A DNA stretch of 64,000 nt from a virus (IMGVR_UViG_3300046787_000327:48952-112951), one strand, 5' to 3'; positions 27,892-36,493 are shown, counted from the stretch's first letter. Numbers and translations: made by a program. The notes: generated by a model not told the origin, from the letters alone.

Positions 27892-29653
27892 TGATTTTCT
27901 AGAGGCACTTAAAGATAATAACTTTAAGGAGATGCCTGTCAATGCTAAGACATTCGTTGAGGGTGAAGACTATCTAGGTCAGCCACCACTATCAGATGTC
28001 CAGTACGACATTGTAGAGGCCATGAGCCAGATCTACAAACTAGAAGATGTGATCGAAATTCTGGGGGAAACAGAGGGAACTCGCTACTACAAGAAGTATA
28101 CAAAGAACGAAATCATCCTACAACTTGGTAAGGGATCTGGTAAGGACTTCACATCTACAGTAGCATGTGCATACATTGTATACAAACTACTATGTCTAAA
28201 GGATCCAGCAAGATACTTTGGAAAGCCATCTGGCGATGCTATTGATATTATCAATGTGGCTATTAACGCACAGCAGGCTAAGAATGTTTTCTTTAAGGGA
28301 TTCAAGACTAAGATTGAAAGATCACCGTGGTTTGCAGGAAAGTACAATGCCAAGGCTGAGTCGATTGAGTTTGATGATTCTATTACGGTTTACTCTGGTC
28401 ACTCAGAGCGTGAGTCCCATGAGGGCTTGAACCTTATCCTTGCAGTACTCGATGAGATTTCTGGTTTTGCACAGGAAGTTGGAACAGGTAATGAGCAGGG
28501 AAAGACTGCTGACAATATCTATAAGGCATTCCGTGCTTCTGTAGACTCTCGTTTCCCAGACCTTGGAAAGGTTGCATTGCTATCCTTCCCTCGTTATCCT
28601 GGAGACTTTATCTCTCAAAAGTATGATGATGTTATTGCTGAGAAAGAAGTAATTAACTACACTCACAAGTTTATTATGAATCCAGATCTTCCAGAAGATG
28701 CTACTGGCAACTCTCTTGAAATCAACTGGGATGAAGACACAATTGTATCTTACAAGTACCCAGGGGTGTTTGCACTAAAGCGTCCTACATGGATTGTTAA
28801 CCCTACAAGAAAAATTGATGACTTTAAGTTAGCATTCTACACAGACCTTGGCGATGCTATGCAACGCTTTGCTTGTGTTCCTACATACTCATCCGATGCT
28901 TTTTTTAAGCAGATTGAGAAGGTTCGCACATGCATGACACTGAGGAACCCACTTGATCAGTTTAGAAGATTTGATGAAACCTTTAAGCCAGATCCAGATA
29001 AGACATACTATATCCACGCCGACCTTGCTCAGAAGCATGACAAGTGTGCAGTAGCAATTGCACATGTGGATAAGTGGGTAAATATTCAGGTAATTAAAGA
29101 TTACGCACAGGTAGCACCAGTAGTTGTAGTAGATGCAGTTGCATACTGGGAGCCAAAGGTAGAAGGTCCTGTAAACCTTTCAGAGGTCAAGCAATGGATT
29201 CAAAACCTTCGTAGACTTGGATTCAACATTGGTATGGTTTCATTTGACCGTTGGCAGTCATTTGATATCCAGAATGAATTGAAGCAGGTTGGAATGAGAA
29301 CTGAGACTGTTTCTGTTGCTAAAAAGCACTACGAAGACATGGCCATGCTTGTGTATGAGGAAAGACTTGCAATGCCAGCAATTGATCTTTTGTTTGAAGA
29401 GTTGACAGAACTTAAGATCATGAAGAATAATAGAGTTGACCACCCACGAAAATCCTCTAAGGACTTAGCGGATGCTGTGTGTGGGGCAATCTTTGGGGCA
29501 ATATCACATACCCCTAAAGACAATAATCTTGAGGTAGAGATTCATACTTTTAGGGATAGACCTAAAGTTGACAGCCCTATGTCAGGTGTGATAGAATATA
29601 AACCTATGCCAGATGATGTAAAAGATTATTTGGATAGATTCAATCTAATATAG
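27884..29653 (+). CDS. Terminase large subunit
   Basis: 589 residues; the packaging motor and nuclease. The ATPase domain shows Walker A LGKGSGKD (81-88) and Walker B LILAVLDE (184-191). The C-terminal RNase H-like nuclease has YYIHADLAQKHDKCAVAI, VSFDRWQSFD and a final DLADAVCGA with acidic residues in the expected order. Unlike in many siphoviruses, it lies after the replication genes; portal and capsid genes are not in this window. Confidence 0.95.
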   Translation: MFDDFLEALKDNNFKEMPVNAKTFVEGEDYLGQPPLSDVQYDIVEAMSQIYKLEDVIEILGETEGTRYYKKYTKNEIILQLGKGSGKDFTSTVACAYIVYKLLCLKDPARYFGKPSGDAIDIINVAINAQQAKNVFFKGFKTKIERSPWFAGKYNAKAESIEFDDSITVYSGHSERESHEGLNLILAVLDEISGFAQEVGTGNEQGKTADNIYKAFRASVDSRFPDLGKVALLSFPRYPGDFISQKYDDVIAEKEVINYTHKFIMNPDLPEDATGNSLEINWDEDTIVSYKYPGVFALKRPTWIVNPTRKIDDFKLAFYTDLGDAMQRFACVPTYSSDAFFKQIEKVRTCMTLRNPLDQFRRFDETFKPDPDKTYYIHADLAQKHDKCAVAIAHVDKWVNIQVIKDYAQVAPVVVVDAVAYWEPKVEGPVNLSEVKQWIQNLRRLGFNIGMVSFDRWQSFDIQNELKQVGMRTETVSVAKKHYEDMAMLVYEERLAMPAIDLLFEELTELKIMKNNRVDHPRKSSKDLADAVCGAIFGAISHTPKDNNLEVEIHTFRDRPKVDSPMSGVIEYKPMPDDVKDYLDRFNLI

Positions 29654-29667
29654 AAATAAGGAGCAAA

Positions 29668-31362
29668 ATGAATTCATTTAAGAAAATCGCCCTAGGTCTT
29701 GCTGCAGCAATGTCTTTTGGCGTAATGTCAGCACTTCCGACAAGTGCTGCTGTGAATGCACCCACTCTAACAATTGACTCAGCAACAGATGCTGTATCAA
29801 CTGGAGAGTCTGCAACTGCAGTAGTAACCTTGTCATTTGTGTCACAAACATCAGCAGATACGGCAACAATCATCTCTGCAATGTTTACACAGCCAACAGG
29901 TTCAGCAAAGTCTGCAACCTTCTCACTACTTGAGACATCTACAGCAACTGCAGCAATCGCAGGTAATCGTGTTTCAGCAGATGTTAACTCAACAGTTAAC
30001 ACACCAACATATGTAACAGCAAAGTTCTTAGTAACTTTGGATACACCAGCGGTAGCAGGTACATACGAGGCTCGTATTCTTACTACAAGCCCAATCAACG
30101 GTCCATCAGTTACATGGACTGTAACAGTTAAGGCAGCGGATCTAACACCTGCAGCCACAACTACAACATCAATTCTTAATAAGGGTGAGACAGTCTCTGC
30201 AACAGCAGATGAAGCAGTATATGCTCCAAAGGCAACTGCAACTGATGCATCAGCAGTTATTGCTGTTACACCTAAGAATGCAGCAGGTGGATCTGCAACT
30301 GAGTCAATTCTTGCAACTGTAACAGGTTCAGGACTTATCGGTTACGGAACAAACCCTGCAACAATCTCAGCACAGGGTCGTGCACTTGTAATCCCAGCAG
30401 GGAACCACATTGGTGTATTTGCTGACGGTACAGCAGGAGTATCAACAGTTACTCTTACAACTCTTGCAGGTGCAGTAATTGCAACAGAGAAGGTCACATT
30501 CTATGGCGACATTGCTTCAATCGTTGCAACCCCAGTTAAGTCTGTTATTGCAACAGGCTCAAATGTTTCAGTGGTTAAGGCAGTTGCATACGATGCATCT
30601 GGCGTAACAGTTGGGGCAGGAACACTTAATGCTTACTCAAGCGATGTCTCTGTAGTATCTGATTCAGGTACAGCAGCAACTATCGTTAATGGTGAGGCAG
30701 TATTTACACTTACTGGTGTAAAGGCTGGTGGAGTTGCTCTTACAGTTAAGTCAGGAACAGTTTCTGCAATTGCAGTTCCAGTTCGTGTAGAAGGAACACT
30801 TTCAGCAGTTAAGATTGCATTTGATAAGTCTGAGTATCTTCCAGGAGAAGCAGCAACAATTACTGTAACTCCAGTTGATGCAGCAGGACTTCCATTGTCT
30901 GCAAAGACATATGCTAATCTGTTTGCAACAGGGGGAATCACTTCATCTTACGCATTTGGATCAGGCTCAGATGTTCTAACTGGAGTTTCTGTAACAACAG
31001 ACACATCAACAGTTAAGACATTCAAGGTATTCATGCCATTGACTGAGACTGAAGTTAAGGTAACTGCAACTGGTGGAACTTCACTTCCACTTGCTGGACA
31101 GGTCGTAGTATCTGCAACAGCAAAGGTTACTAACAAGGCATCAGATGCAGCAAAGGAAGCAGCAGAGGCTGCAAAGGCTGCAACACTAGCAGCAGAAGCA
31201 GCAACAAAGGCTGCCGATGCAGCAACAGTAAAGGCTCAGGAAGCAGTAACAGCAGTTGCTACTCTTTCAGCACAGGTTGCTACATTAATCTCTTCACTTA
31301 AGAAGCAGATTACATCACTTACCGCACTGGTCATTAAGATCCAGAAGAAGGTTCGTGCATAA
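29668..31362 (+). CDS. Secreted S-layer-like surface protein
   Basis: 564 residues with an AAGGAG site. The N-terminus is a Sec signal peptide (basic MNSFKK, hydrophobic IALGLAAAMSFGVMS, cleavage near PTSAA). The body is Ala/Thr/Ser/Val-rich tandem beta-sandwich (Ig-like) repeats. The final ~80 residues form an Ala-rich coiled coil ending in a Lys-rich tail (ITSLTALVIKIQKKVRA). This architecture resembles cell-surface proteins of freshwater acI Actinobacteria rather than a virion protein. A rho-independent terminator follows it. It may coat or alter the host surface during infection, or be displayed on virions; which is unknown. Confidence 0.75.
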   Translation: MNSFKKIALGLAAAMSFGVMSALPTSAAVNAPTLTIDSATDAVSTGESATAVVTLSFVSQTSADTATIISAMFTQPTGSAKSATFSLLETSTATAAIAGNRVSADVNSTVNTPTYVTAKFLVTLDTPAVAGTYEARILTTSPINGPSVTWTVTVKAADLTPAATTTTSILNKGETVSATADEAVYAPKATATDASAVIAVTPKNAAGGSATESILATVTGSGLIGYGTNPATISAQGRALVIPAGNHIGVFADGTAGVSTVTLTTLAGAVIATEKVTFYGDIASIVATPVKSVIATGSNVSVVKAVAYDASGVTVGAGTLNAYSSDVSVVSDSGTAATIVNGEAVFTLTGVKAGGVALTVKSGTVSAIAVPVRVEGTLSAVKIAFDKSEYLPGEAATITVTPVDAAGLPLSAKTYANLFATGGITSSYAFGSGSDVLTGVSVTTDTSTVKTFKVFMPLTETEVKVTATGGTSLPLAGQVVVSATAKVTNKASDAAKEAAEAAKAATLAAEAATKAADAATVKAQEAVTAVATLSAQVATLISSLKKQITSLTALVIKIQKKVRA

Positions 31363-31378
31363 CTAAACCAACAACTAA

Positions 31379-31410
31379 GGGGGTTAGCCTAAGTGCTAGC
31401 CCTCTTTTTT
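31379..31410 (+). terminator. Rho-independent terminator
   Basis: A ten-pair stem (core GGGTTAGC / GCTAGCCC, loop CTAAGT) is followed by six T residues at 31405-31410. It ends the terminase/S-layer-like transcription unit. Confidence 0.9.
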
Positions 31411-31421
31411 GTGCAATAAAA

Positions 31422-31430
31422 TGGTATAAT
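31422..31430 (+). promoter_or_regulatory. Extended -10 promoter
   Basis: TGGTATAAT just after the terminator, giving a ~30-base leader with AGGGGGAAGG before the PA14-protein start. No good -35. Confidence 0.55.
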
Positions 31431-31467
31431 CATCCTATCAGACATCCTGTCTGCAAGGGGGAAGGTT

Positions 31468-33645
31468 ATCAAAAGATTAGCACTAAGATCAGCATTTATA
31501 ACAGCATTTCTAGCCCTGTGGTTACTATTATTTCCACAGGATGCGGCTCACGCTGATGAGATCAGTACTGTCCAAATAACCCCGTCAGAATCAAGCACAG
31601 TAACAGTAATAGTATTAACACCAACAGCCACTATTGAGGCAGCACAGACTGCAATAACTCAGGCTGAAACTGCCACGGCAGTCATACAAACCCAAGTAGA
31701 AGCCATTACAGGACCTTTAGAGACCGTTACAGCCACTATCACACAGGCTCAGAACTCTATTACACAGGCACAAGCAGTAGTCGATAGTGCTATTGTGGCT
31801 CTCTCTCAGGTAGACGGTGCAACAGTTCTTGTTGCTGATGCCCAGGAAAATCTTATTATTGCAGAAATAGCGGTAGAGGCACAGACAGAAGTGGTAGTAG
31901 ATAAAATACAGGTGGTTGAATCAGCAACTGCCATAGTAAATGAGAACACATCCGCTGGCCTAACTATGACAGTTATCCATAATCCTGGATACAACAATGC
32001 CCCTCCACTTAATGTTGGCACAGTTGTTAGAGTAGTTACTGATACCAATGGGATCAATGAGAATTTTGATGCTAATGCAAATTTAGTAATGGCAAATGAT
32101 GACTTCAAAGTAAAATGGGAAGGTGTTTGGACACCAACTCATACTGGAACAACATATCTATACGCACCCGCTGATGATGGAGTGCAGATATATTTAGATG
32201 GACAACTTATAATTAATGACTGGTTTGACAAGGGTGGTGGAGGATCCATCGCTGGAGTCCAGACTGTTGCAGGAACAGGAAAAGATTTTACACTCTGGTA
32301 CTATGAAAATGGTGGCGGTGCAAATGTTGTTTTAATGAAAAATACTGGAAACGGATGGTATGTAATTCCAGGATCTGAATTCAGCACATCTAGTGCTTCA
32401 CCAGAACAAATAGAAACACTTCAAACAGCACAAACAAATCTTCAAATTGCACAAGCAACACTTGACATTCTTGAGGCAGACCTTACAGCAGCAGAAGAAG
32501 ATTTAATTGAGGCAGAAGAAAACTTACAAGATGCTCAGGAAGATGTAAATGTTGCAATGGAAGCAGTAGGCAATGCAATCTCTACTATGAATGCAAGTGT
32601 GACAGAAGCACAAAGTTTAGTTATGCAAACATTACAAGCAGAAGAAGCAGAAAGAGCAAGAATTGCTGAAGAAGCCAGACAAGCAGAGTTAGCAAGACAA
32701 GCAGCAATCGCTGCAGAAAATGCAAGAATAGCAGCACAACAAGCATACGAAGCAGAGCAGTCTAGAATAGCAGCAGAAGCAGCAAGAGTTAAGGCAGAAG
32801 CAGAAGCGAAGGCAGCAGCAGAGGCTGCAGCAAAAGCAGAGGCAGATAGAATTGCTGCTGAGGAAGCAGCCAAGAAAGCAGAGGCTGATCGTATAGCAGC
32901 AGAGGAAGCAGCAGCAAAAGCCAAAGCAGAAGCAGAAAAAGCAGAAGCAGACAAGAAGGAAGCAGAATTAAAAGCAGCAAAAGCAGCAGAAGAAAAGGCT
33001 AAGGCAGAGGCAGATGCTAAGTTAAAAGCAGAAGAGGATGCAAAGAAGTTAGCAGAACAAAAGGCTGCAGAAGAGGCTAAGGCAAAGGCTGAAGAGGACA
33101 AAGCAAAGGCAGAGGCAGAGGCTAAGAAGGCAGAACAAGACAAACTAGATAAGTTAGCAGAAGAAGCCAAAAAAGGAAAAGAATTATCTACTGAAGAAAA
33201 AGCGGTAGTTGTAGAAGCATTGGTAGCAGATTTAAAGCCAGGAGAATCTATCTCAGCAGCACAGGTAGTTGCATCTGGAGTTTCTTATGCAGACCTACCA
33301 CCAGAGACACCCATTGAAGTAAGAACATCTGAGTCTGGTGAAGTTCTAGTTATTACAGCAGAAGTAGCAGCAAATGTTGAACTGGTTCAAGATCCAGGAG
33401 CATTGCTAGAAGCAGCATTTACAGACCCTGGAGCAGCCTTAGCAGCACTAGGAAGTATTGGGGCAGACATGACCCCAGGAGAAAGAGAAGAGGCAACCAA
33501 CATGGTTGTAGCAACAGTAGTTGCCACAGGAGCAGCCCTTAATGCTGTAGGTTTGGCTACTGGAGGATCAGCACCCGCTGCTCCATCTGGTGGATCAACA
33601 AGTGGGGCAAATTCAGGTGGTTCAAGGAGGAATGAAAGATGGTAA
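31468..33645 (+). CDS. Secreted PA14-domain coiled-coil protein, non-standard start
   Basis: About 725 residues. The frame holds a clear signal peptide (IKRLALRSAFITAFLALWLL, Ala-His-Ala cleavage) beginning at ATC 31468, with AGGGGG six bases upstream. No ATG, GTG or TTG lies between the in-frame stop at 31417 and the signal peptide. ATC at 31468, or CTG at 31447, is therefore the likely start; ATG 31795 would lose the signal. A PA14 carbohydrate-binding domain follows (~180-300; WTPTHTGTTYLYAPADDGVQ, IYLDGQLIINDWFD). Next is a long Ala/Glu/Lys coiled coil, then a hydrophobic C-terminal segment and a Gly/Ser/Arg tail. Probably a surface-exposed adhesin. Confidence 0.8.
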   Translation: MKRLALRSAFITAFLALWLLLFPQDAAHADEISTVQITPSESSTVTVIVLTPTATIEAAQTAITQAETATAVIQTQVEAITGPLETVTATITQAQNSITQAQAVVDSAIVALSQVDGATVLVADAQENLIIAEIAVEAQTEVVVDKIQVVESATAIVNENTSAGLTMTVIHNPGYNNAPPLNVGTVVRVVTDTNGINENFDANANLVMANDDFKVKWEGVWTPTHTGTTYLYAPADDGVQIYLDGQLIINDWFDKGGGGSIAGVQTVAGTGKDFTLWYYENGGGANVVLMKNTGNGWYVIPGSEFSTSSASPEQIETLQTAQTNLQIAQATLDILEADLTAAEEDLIEAEENLQDAQEDVNVAMEAVGNAISTMNASVTEAQSLVMQTLQAEEAERARIAEEARQAELARQAAIAAENARIAAQQAYEAEQSRIAAEAARVKAEAEAKAAAEAAAKAEADRIAAEEAAKKAEADRIAAEEAAAKAKAEAEKAEADKKEAELKAAKAAEEKAKAEADAKLKAEEDAKKLAEQKAAEEAKAKAEEDKAKAEAEAKKAEQDKLDKLAEEAKKGKELSTEEKAVVVEALVADLKPGESISAAQVVASGVSYADLPPETPIEVRTSESGEVLVITAEVAANVELVQDPGALLEAAFTDPGAALAALGSIGADMTPGEREEATNMVVATVVATGAALNAVGLATGGSAPAAPSGGSTSGANSGGSRRNERW

Positions 33646-33809
33646 AACTAATTAAGGATATTCTTGATCAGCAATGGACTCTCCTAGGCATGTTTATCGC
33701 TTGGGTTGTTTTGGACGGTAGTGCAAAAACAGTTGTTGGTTATGGAATTATTATAACAATGATCACATGGATACTTAGTTATCCAATTAGAAATAGAGAG
33801 GAGGACTAA
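33639..33809 (+). CDS. Small two-TM protein, holin-like
   Basis: 56 residues overlapping the PA14 gene by 7 bases, with AAGGAGG upstream. Two hydrophobic helices (LLGMFIAWVVL; VVGYGIIITMITWIL) are joined by a short polar turn, and the C-terminus is charged. This topology fits a small holin or membrane anchor. The endolysin is 3 kb away, so the holin reading is tentative. Confidence 0.6.
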   Translation: MVKLIKDILDQQWTLLGMFIAWVVLDGSAKTVVGYGIIITMITWILSYPIRNREED

Positions 33810-33811
33810 AT

Positions 33812-34111
33812 ATGAATAGTATCACAAACATTTGGAACATCCTTATGCGTATCGTTGCAGTATTTGCAGCAAACGCACTTGCAGTAATTGGAGCAGGAGC
33901 AATCGCAGGTATCTCAGTAGCAAAGGCTATGACGGTTGCTGGACTTAGTGCAGTAGCAGTTGTAGTTGAGAAGTTGGCTCGTGCATTTATGGATGACGGA
34001 AAACTTACAAGAGACGAGATTAACGCAGCATTTTCTACCACAGATAAAAATGCAATAACGATACAAGATGTTGCAGTTGAAAAGCGCAGAGCACGATCAA
34101 AGGCAGCATAA
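33812..34111 (+). CDS. Membrane protein with EF-hand-like loop
   Basis: 99 residues with GAGGAGG before the ATG. One or two hydrophobic helices (~10-50) are followed by FMDDGKLTRDEINAAF, which resembles a calcium-binding EF-hand loop, and then a basic tail. Similar small proteins occur near lysis genes in actinophages; a holin role is possible but unproven. Confidence 0.65.
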   Translation: MNSITNIWNILMRIVAVFAANALAVIGAGAIAGISVAKAMTVAGLSAVAVVVEKLARAFMDDGKLTRDEINAAFSTTDKNAITIQDVAVEKRRARSKAA

Positions 34112-34134
34112 TTAAGCATTAAAACACGCTTACT

Positions 34135-34162
34135 TGACAGCCCCTTCTAGAACTGGTATACT
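34135..34162 (+). promoter_or_regulatory. Near-consensus sigma70-type promoter
   Basis: TTGACA at 34135-34140, a 16-bp spacer and TGGTATACT ending at 34162. It drives the Ntn-hydrolase gene. The spacer holds one arm of the inverted repeat described separately. Confidence 0.85.
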
Positions 34163-34185
34163 TGATATATCGCACCTAGAAGGGG
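34141..34185. repeat. Perfect 10-bp inverted repeat around promoter
   Basis: CCCCTTCTAG at 34141-34150 and its exact complement CTAGAAGGGG at 34176-34185, centred on the end of the -10 hexamer. The right arm also contains the AGAAGGGG ribosome binding site for ATG 34193. Either a looping operator for a repressor, or a structure in read-through mRNA that would hide the ribosome site. Confidence 0.7.
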
Positions 34186-34192
34186 TTCTTGC

Positions 34193-34723
34193 ATGACTTG
34201 TATTGCTGTAGTTCGTGATGAATTAAATAATAAGATCTATATGGCTGGTGATCGTGGTGCTTCAGATAGTAGTACTATTCTATCATTAACTGCCCCAAAA
34301 GTTTGGAAACTTGGACCATACTTACTAGGATATGCTGGGTCAATGGACGGAGAGCGTCTTCGCTATAACTTTAATCCGTATGTGCCAGACATCAAGGACA
34401 CAGATAAGTTTATGCAAACTAAATTTATTAAACAACTACGCCAATTTTATAATGACTGGTGGGTCGATACAAGTAAGGACTCAGATTTTGGACTAATTGT
34501 TGCAATTCGTGGTGAGATATACGAGCACAGTTCTGCAGATATGTCTTTATCTAAATATACTTTGCCATTCTTAGCAATGGGTTCTGGATCAGATTTTGCT
34601 ATGGGACACCTTGATGCAACTCAAAAAGTTAAAGATCATCGCAAGCGTGTTGTTGGAGCAGTAAATTCAGCAATTAAATTTTCTCCAAGTTGTCAAGGTC
34701 CAGTTGACGTAGTAAGCATTTAA
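34193..34723 (+). CDS. Proteasome/HslV-like Ntn-hydrolase
   Basis: 176 residues. The N-terminus MTCIAVVRD...IYMAGDRGAS matches the start of proteasome beta and HslV subunits. Removal of Met exposes a Thr nucleophile; the Asp in AGD and the Lys in LTAPKVWKL stand at the places of the conserved Asp17 and Lys33. GYAGSMDGERL and LAMGSGSDFAMGHLDA match the later conserved turns. It could act as a self-compartmentalised peptidase or modify the host proteasome. There is no HslU-like ATPase or alpha subunit nearby. Confidence 0.8.
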   Translation: MTCIAVVRDELNNKIYMAGDRGASDSSTILSLTAPKVWKLGPYLLGYAGSMDGERLRYNFNPYVPDIKDTDKFMQTKFIKQLRQFYNDWWVDTSKDSDFGLIVAIRGEIYEHSSADMSLSKYTLPFLAMGSGSDFAMGHLDATQKVKDHRKRVVGAVNSAIKFSPSCQGPVDVVSI

Positions 34724-34732
34724 GGGTATACT
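34704..34732 (+). promoter_or_regulatory. Promoter, leaderless start
   Basis: TTGACG (34704-34709), a 17-bp spacer and TATACT (34727-34732); the ATG at 34739 lies six bases after the hexamer. A second hexamer, TATAAT, abuts it. Confidence 0.75.
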
Positions 34733-34738
34733 TATAAT

Positions 34739-34933
34739 ATGAACGAAGAGTTATCAATAGAAGAACAAGAGTTTGGTATTTGGATTACCAACGGTATTGA
34801 GCGGGGATGGATCACAGAACCGTATTGTGATACTCATGATGGTGGATACCAGTACATGAGTGAAGAAGAGATTGAAGAGTGGGACCAAGGTGGCGACCCA
34901 TGTTGTCATGTCGTAAGACTGATGATTTCGTAA
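34739..34933 (+). CDS. Conserved actinophage hypothetical
   Basis: 64 residues, acidic, probably leaderless. The pattern EEQEFGIWITNGIERGWITE, CDTHDGG, then EEWDQGGDPCCHVVRLM looks like a small protein I associate with many actinophages. The Cys/His residues could bind metal. Function unknown. Confidence 0.75.
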   Translation: MNEELSIEEQEFGIWITNGIERGWITEPYCDTHDGGYQYMSEEEIEEWDQGGDPCCHVVRLMIS

Positions 34934-34948
34934 TAGAAAAGGAATAAA

Positions 34949-35905
34949 ATGAAGAAGACTATCCTAGCAGTACTATCAGCAGCAATGTTGTTTTCAGTGG
35001 CAAGTCCAGCACAAGCAGAAGATCAGAAAGTTTTAGCGATCATTGATACTGCTATTAATTCTGACAACTTCCCATCAGTAATCTATGAGGCATGCTTTAC
35101 TGCTTCTAAGCCAAGCGGTTGTTCAAATGGCAATCTTTTTATGGAGGGCAAGGGAGCAGGAAAGTCGCCAGTTCCAGCATCACTTAACAGTACTACCTAT
35201 CACGGAGACAGTATGGTCAAGGCAGCACTTGCATCAAACCCTAACCTAAAAATTGTTTTTGTAAGAGTTTCAGATGTTTCTGCTAATGGCAATGGAGCAA
35301 TTTTTGCTAAGTCTCTTATTTCTGCAATTGAGTGGGTATCAAATAATGCTGATAAGCATAGCATTGATGCGGTCTCTATTAGTCTGTCTGGTGTAAGTAA
35401 CTCTGTGGATGTAGCAAATGCATCAGTTAAGGCAACTGCATTTTCACCTAATTGCACCAATACCAATGTTATTAATGCTGTTTCATCACTATCATCAAAG
35501 AATGTACCAACCTTCGCTGCAACAGGCAACAACGGGTCTAAGACTGTTATTGGTTTCCCAGCATGTATTCCAGGTGTAATTGGAGTCGGTGCACTATCAA
35601 ATCAAACAGATGGAGCAGACAAGTTAGGTGAGACAGCAACCAATAGAGGCCCAGGTCTAGATGTTGTTTCTAACGGCGCAATTAATATCACAAAGTATAA
35701 TGGTTCACCTATGACCCTTAGTGGTTCATCAGGAGCAAATGTTGTTACGGCATCTACATACCTTAACAAGAATACATATGCTACTTTTGCTGAGTATGTA
35801 GAAAAACTCTCAAAGGTGTCAGTTAAGTTCCTTGACTACAAGGATCCAAAGACGAATGCATTTGTTTGGGAGCCAGTACGCCTTCTACCAATTAGTTCTA
35901 ACTAA
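34949..35905 (+). CDS. Secreted subtilisin-like serine protease (S8)
   Basis: 318 residues. A signal peptide is clear (MKKTILAVLSAAMLFSVASP, cleavage near AQA-ED). The subtilase catalytic set is present in order: Asp33 in LAIIDTAI, His85 in TYHGDSMV, the oxyanion Asn in FAATGNNGS (~190-197) and Ser261 in LSGSSGANVV. There is no obvious propeptide. It should be exported through the host Sec pathway and act at or outside the cell surface. Possible targets are surface proteins or competing receptors; none can be read from sequence. Confidence 0.82.
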   Translation: MKKTILAVLSAAMLFSVASPAQAEDQKVLAIIDTAINSDNFPSVIYEACFTASKPSGCSNGNLFMEGKGAGKSPVPASLNSTTYHGDSMVKAALASNPNLKIVFVRVSDVSANGNGAIFAKSLISAIEWVSNNADKHSIDAVSISLSGVSNSVDVANASVKATAFSPNCTNTNVINAVSSLSSKNVPTFAATGNNGSKTVIGFPACIPGVIGVGALSNQTDGADKLGETATNRGPGLDVVSNGAINITKYNGSPMTLSGSSGANVVTASTYLNKNTYATFAEYVEKLSKVSVKFLDYKDPKTNAFVWEPVRLLPISSN

Positions 35906-35912
35906 TAAAAAG

Positions 35913-35936
35913 TCCTGGGCATGACTATAAACTGCC
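35913..35936 (+). other. CCTGRGC 3' hairpin, copy 1
   Basis: TCCTGGGCATGACTATAAAC followed by TGCC, stem GGCA/TGCC plus one wobble pair. It lies just after the protease stop and reads in the same sense. The change GAGC to GGGC relative to the copy at 43613 is matched in the other arm, i.e. compensatory. Confidence 0.6.
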
Positions 35937-36493
35937 TACTTTAATCTTAAGAATGTTGTCATTGAATACCTTGTTCCATCGTATACTTCCTTGACTCCAT
36001 GGCGATACGCTTCATGTGCAGGGTGCAAAACTAAACTGTAGGCTTCTGGCTTAAACTCTAAGCCGATGTTAGGATAGAATATTTCTCCACCTTGGTAGTC
36101 ACCATTCAAGTAAAGAACAACTCCGTATTTGAACTTGGGGCCAAGACCAGAATCACTATGTGTTTTCATTAGTTGTCCTTTAGATGCCCTGTAAATGCCA
36201 CTGAACCCAGTGTATTCATAGATATCTTTGTTAAGTATTTTATTAATTTCTTTTTGAATTTTAACAAATAGATCATTAACAAGTTTTTGTTTTTCTGTAT
36301 CAAATCCTTCACACTGATCCAAAAGAAGGATTCTATCTTCCCACTCATTGTGTTCATCTCTATCTGTATTATTATACTTTGCCCACTCTTCTCTAGTAGC
36401 ACTTTTTGCTAGACCTGCCAAAGATAAGGCATCGTTAGGTGTTATAAAATTTTTTATTACAAAAATGTTAGGATCAGGATTTGTTATTATCAT
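35936..36493 (-). CDS. 2-oxoglutarate/Fe(II)-dependent oxygenase (P4H-like)
   Basis: 185 residues from ATG 36493, convergent with the protease gene. Start choice: TATACT lies six bases upstream, so a leaderless mRNA begins at MIITNPDPN. The double-stranded beta-helix ligands are visible: H-x-D in MKTHSDSG and distal His in YRHGVKEVYDGTRYSM, whose Arg would bind 2-oxoglutarate. This matches prolyl-4-hydroxylase-type enzymes. The substrate is unknown. Confidence 0.85.
   Translation of the reverse strand: MIITNPDPNIFVIKNFITPNDALSLAGLAKSATREEWAKYNNTDRDEHNEWEDRILLLDQCEGFDTEKQKLVNDLFVKIQKEINKILNKDIYEYTGFSGIYRASKGQLMKTHSDSGLGPKFKYGVVLYLNGDYQGGEIFYPNIGLEFKPEAYSLVLHPAHEAYRHGVKEVYDGTRYSMTTFLRLK

Noticed and set aside
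29640-30158. 172-codon minus-strand frame over the S-layer-like gene start
   Set aside because: Antisense of Ala/Thr/Val repeats; would cover the terminase end and a good ribosome site.
32535-33170. 211-codon minus-strand frame in the PA14 gene
   Set aside because: Almost pure Ala/Ser/Phe, the antisense image of an Ala/Glu/Lys coiled coil.
31795-33645. ATG 31795 as the start of the PA14 gene
   Set aside because: It would discard an intact signal peptide and more than 100 coding-like residues upstream; a non-standard start is more likely.
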